Positions 60,890-64,000 of a stretch of DNA of 64,000 nucleotides are shown piece by piece. The first letter of the stretch is position 1, and the number at the start of each line of letters is the position of its first letter. Position numbers and translations under genes: made by a program. The notes beneath the pieces are model-generated. The model searched no databases. It saw only the letters and a program-made list of their open reading frames with translations, and had not been told where the DNA came from. Source of the DNA: Theodoxus fluviatilis (Eukaryota; Mollusca; Gastropoda; Cycloneritida; Neritidae); assembly GCA_034096865.1 (NCBI GenBank), contig JAWQFJ010009423.1:95610-159609 (forward strand). Reading direction: 5' to 3'.

Positions 60890-60890
<1 letters not shown>

Positions 60891-60975
60891 GGGGTGGGAG
60901 AAGAGAGGGCGTAGTAAGTACATAAGTAAGTACAAAGGCGAATAGAGGCAACGTTGATGGTTGCGGAATGGTAAT

Positions 60976-61310
60976 CAGGGCCGGACCCAGGGGGGGGTTC
61001 CAGGGGTTCCGGAACCCCCCCCCCCCCCCTAGAAAAAGCATGGACCTTGGTTTGAGTTTGTTTTTTTAATATTTGTTGTGTGTGTCTCCAATAACAATGC
61101 TGCTCTTACCCCTCAAAACAAGGCCCAGAATGCACCAGATTGCACAGATTTTAACCGTTTTTCAAAAATTTTCCGGGGGGGCATGCCCCCGGACCCCCCT
61201 AGTTTGCGCGCCTGCTTCGCAGACGCGCGCTCGTGGCTTCGCCACTTCGCCGATTTGTCCCCCCAACCAAAAGGGAACCCCCCCCCAACAACTAATTTGG
61301 TCCGGCCCTG
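60976..61310. mobile_element. 335-bp MITE, CAGGGCCGGACC termini
   Basis: Inverted termini CAGGGCCGGACC and GGTCCGGCCCTG with GTAAT on both sides (60971-60975, 61311-61315). The inside has G- and C-runs near the ends and GC-rich TTCGCAGACGCGCGCTCGTG. The ends resemble hAT-derived MITEs (CAGGG start), but the visible duplication is only 5 bp, so the superfamily is open. Confidence 0.75.
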
Positions 61311-61913
61311 GTAATGTAGCAAGTACACTTGTAATGGCAATGGTAGAGTTCATACTTTTGGATATTGTTGTGATCGTGTCTCGATCGAAATTGCCACTAA
61401 AAGCTCTGTTTTGACAATTGAATAGTAATTTAATACGAAAACGTTACAGCAATGAAGGAGAGAGCACCTTTGCCCCTTGGCAAAGCAGCCGATTTGCAAA
61501 TCAATTTCCAACGCCTGAAATAGGAATTATATAGGCCTATGGAACTAATCCATTTACTTGTGTGTTTTTTCCCATTCATTCTTCCCAGTCCCATCTCGTC
61601 TCCCTCTTAACCTTCCTGCCTTTGCTTCTGCTGTTTTTCTTATTTGATATTTCTTCCCTATTTTCTCATCGTTCAGCTTCTTGGTTTCTTGTTCTACATA
61701 CATGCATGTAGGCCTACATGCCGGTACCTTTTCATACCGAAACTCACCGAAACTCGCCGAAACTCGCCGAAATTCACATAATTTCACATCGATTGATCTT
61801 GGAGAAATAAAAAAGGGGGGAAGGGAGGGAGGGGGGGGGGGCTGCAAATGTTGATTAGAACTCATCTGATCCAATACAGCCTGAGCATATCTAACAATTG
61901 AAATGTACACACA

Positions 61914-61984
61914 ATATTTGAAAACAGTGTATATATTGTGTGGTCCTGATTCAGCAAATGATGATGAGATGATGATGATGTTGT

Positions 61985-62021
<37 letters not shown>

Positions 62022-62025
62022 AATG
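61914..62025. repeat. duplicated segment A with (GAT)n
   Basis: CAATATTTGAAAACAGTGTA, then TATTGTGTGGTCCTGATTCA and GATGATGAGATGATG, followed by GAT repeats. The same segment recurs at 62971 and 63073, on the far side of the large inverted repeat. Confidence 0.85.
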
Positions 62026-62082
62026 ACCCTAGTAACTGTTAGTAACAACCAATGCACTGTGTTACTTACTACTTGCTTACTC

Positions 62083-62961
62083 AATGAGCGACTTTTTTGG
62101 AAATTATCTCCCTTGCCGCCGCTTGGCGGCGCGTCGGCTCCAAGGGGCTTGGTTGGTACACAGGACAAGTTCTTTCGCTTAGATTAGACCTGAGTGTTCG
62201 AGGTTTTTTAATTGTTTTCTTGCTGTCGCTTTCAAATCTGTTCACAGTACTAGGCTGGCTGGTTTACTTAGATGTGATTTTTTTTAATGCGTGCTAGCTG
62301 ATATTAGGTTTAGAGCTTGAATTTTCAATGATATTACGCTTACAACTCCAGTGTTCGAACCAATGAAAACCACGGAAAGAGATGGCCGTTTCGTTCCTTG
62401 CATCTCATTGGCCAGCTTGTCATGAGGTCAGCCCGTGATCACGCGCTGACCTCATGACAGTTGTAAGCGAAAAAGTGAGTTGTAAGCGTAATATCATTGA
62501 AAATTCAAGCTTTAAACCTAATATCAGTTAGCACGCATTAAAAAAATCACATCTACGCTTACAACTCGCTTTTTCGCTTACAACTGTCATGAGGTCAGCG
62601 CGTGATCACGGGCTGACCTCATGACAAGCTGGCCAATGAGATGCAAGGAACGAAACGGCCATCTCTTTCCGTGGTTTTCATTGGTTCGAACACTGGAGTT
62701 GTAAGCGTAATATCATTGAAAATTCAAGCTCTAAACCTAATATCAGCTAGCACGCATTAAAAAAAATCACATCTAAGTAAACCAGCCAGCCTAGTACTGT
62801 GAACAGATTTGAAAGCGACAGCAAGAAAACAATTAAAAAACCTCGAACACTCAGGTCTAATCTAAGCGAAAGAACTTGTCCTGTGTACCAACCAAGCCCC
62901 TTGGAGCCGACGCGCCGCCAAGCGGCGGCAAGGGAGATAATTTCCAAAAAAGTCGCTCATT
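62083..62961. mobile_element. 879-bp near-perfect inverted repeat
   Basis: Arms 62083-62488 and 62556-62961 are each 406 bp and exactly symmetrical about position 62522, with very few differences (one is T/C in AAAGTGAG / AAAGCGAG). The 67-bp loop (62489-62555) is itself a third copy of an arm-internal segment. Both arms hold the same 66-codon frame, but nothing suggests a real protein. Likely a foldback or MITE-type element. Confidence 0.9.
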
Positions 62962-62970
62962 ACTTACTTG

Positions 62971-63018
62971 ACAATATTTGAGAACAGTGTATATATTGTG
63001 TGGTCCTGATTCGACAAA
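62971..63018. repeat. duplicated segment B
   Basis: GACAATATTTGAGAACAGTG to TCCTGATTCGACAAAG, a direct copy of segments A and C without the GAT tract. Confidence 0.85.
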
Positions 63019-63138
63019 GACTCTACTCACTTGTTTACTTACTTACTTACTTACTTAATTACTTGCTTACTTGACAATATTTGAGAACAGTGTATATATT
63101 GTGTGGTCCTGATTCAGCAAATGATGATGAGATGATGA

Positions 63139-63185
<47 letters not shown>

Positions 63186-63240
63186 GGAGGAGGAGGAGGA
63201 GGAGGAGGAGGAGGAGGAGGAGGAGGAGGAGGATATGAGG
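63019..63240. repeat. (TTAC)n, segment C, then (GAT)n and (GAG)n
   Basis: A TTAC run (63035-63072), a third copy of the duplicated segment (63073-63118), GAT repeats to about 63183 and a GAG run of about 50 bp. Confidence 0.9.
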
Positions 63241-63309
63241 ATGAGGATGACGATGAAACGTGGGTGATAGATATGATATTGATGATATTTGCTTAAATAG
63301 AGTTATCCC

Positions 63310-63740
63310 TCCAGGTTTACTGGAGGTCCTACAGACTTTATTAGTCTGTCTGTCTGTGTGTGTGTGTGTCTGTCTGTCTGTCCCGTCTCCACGGCTTATA
63401 TCTCAAAAACTACTGGACGGATTTCCTTGAGATTTTGCACACTAACTGGAAGTTAGGTCCGATTGAATGTATCAAATTTTCAGAATCGAGGCTTGAAGAG
63501 AAAGTGGGTTTTTTAAGGTCGTATTCTCGAAATTACCGGTCTAAAAATGATTGAAATGACATTTGACGGCAAAGCCAAATTTGACGTCATTAATAGCATG
63601 ACGTCATTTGCAAGTACAATTTCGATCCTATATGCCAGCAGGAGAATAATTTCGAAACACCTGGGGAGGAATGGCGAAATTCCAACATGTGCGACGTCAT
63701 CAATAACGTGACGTCATTTGCGAGGACAGTTTATAGGAGA
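63310..63740. repeat. dispersed-repeat-like sequence with paired TGACGTCA-like sites
   Basis: Contains CTCCACGGCTTATATCTCAA followed by AAACTACTGGACGGATTTCC, a motif style common in dispersed repeats of aquatic invertebrates (from memory). Two related halves repeat the phrase GACGTCAT.AATA.C.TGACGTCATTTGC (63580-63612 and 63691-63722). Copy number cannot be judged from one window. Confidence 0.35.
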
Positions 63741-63824
63741 ATTAATTTAGATAGATAGATCTATATGTCCTCAGATGTCTTAGGCTGCGAGGCCTTTATC
63801 TGATCTTTTGATCAGTACTTATGG

Positions 63825-63846
63825 CTACTCTCACTCTCTCTCTGTC

Positions 63847-63918
<72 letters not shown>

Positions 63919-63990
63919 TCTCTCGATCTCTCTCGATCTCTCTCCCACCCACCCTCTTACTCTCATTCTCTCTTCCCTTCCTCCCCTTTT
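63825..63990. repeat. (CT)n with CTGT and CGAT variants
   Basis: CT-rich tract reaching close to the window end. Confidence 0.9.
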
Positions 63991-64000
63991 CCCAGCTCCC

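Noticed and set aside
62097..62947. Identical 66-residue ORFs on opposite strands, considered as a duplicated small membrane protein
   Set aside because: They are the two arms of the inverted repeat; hydrophobicity follows T-rich sequence and there is no other coding evidence.

Overview
This is animal nuclear DNA: split genes with GT-AG introns, dense microsatellites and many small transposons. A lophotrochozoan, most likely a mollusc, fits the style of the repeats, but that is inference. The window holds three recognisable protein genes.

(1) Positions 1-18.9 kb, minus strand: the 5' third of pecanex (PCNX1-type). Ten coding exons join in consistent phase, and an eleventh is tentative. They give about 760-783 residues, covering the first two membrane segments and the long Ser/Pro-rich cytosolic region. 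The rest lies beyond position 1.

(2) Positions 19.2-37.2 kb, plus strand: a complete mixed-lineage kinase (MAP3K9/10/11/21 family, fly slipper). It has eight coding exons and 993 residues: SH3, kinase, leucine zipper, CRIB and the conserved C-terminal end. A 36-nt cassette exon is a candidate. A long, apparently non-coding 3' region follows to about 43.5 kb.

(3) Positions 54.4-59.8 kb, minus strand: SNRNP48 (U11-48K), a minor-spliceosome protein, with its CHHC zinc finger and the [16 protein letters not shown] core. One segment of it was not found.

Pecanex and MLK are head to head, with about 340 bp between their first ATGs, so they probably share a promoter. From memory of the human map, PCNX1-MAP3K9, PCNX2-MAP3K21 and PCNX3-MAP3K11 are also neighbours, which would make this a very old linked pair. 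MLK and SNRNP48 are tail to tail, separated by about 17 kb.

The rest is repeat. A 5.6 kb array of a 13-bp unit (46.2-51.8 kb) creates false ORFs of up to about 1,940 codons on both strands. A 2.2 kb piggyBac-type element has TTAA at both ends (52.0-54.2 kb). An 879-bp near-perfect inverted repeat lies at 62.1-63.0 kb. There are two copies of an element full of TCAAGGTCA nuclear-receptor sites, two tRNA-headed SINEs, several MITEs with visible target duplications, and many di-, tri-, tetra- and pentanucleotide tracts. No CRISPR array, tRNA gene or rRNA gene was seen.
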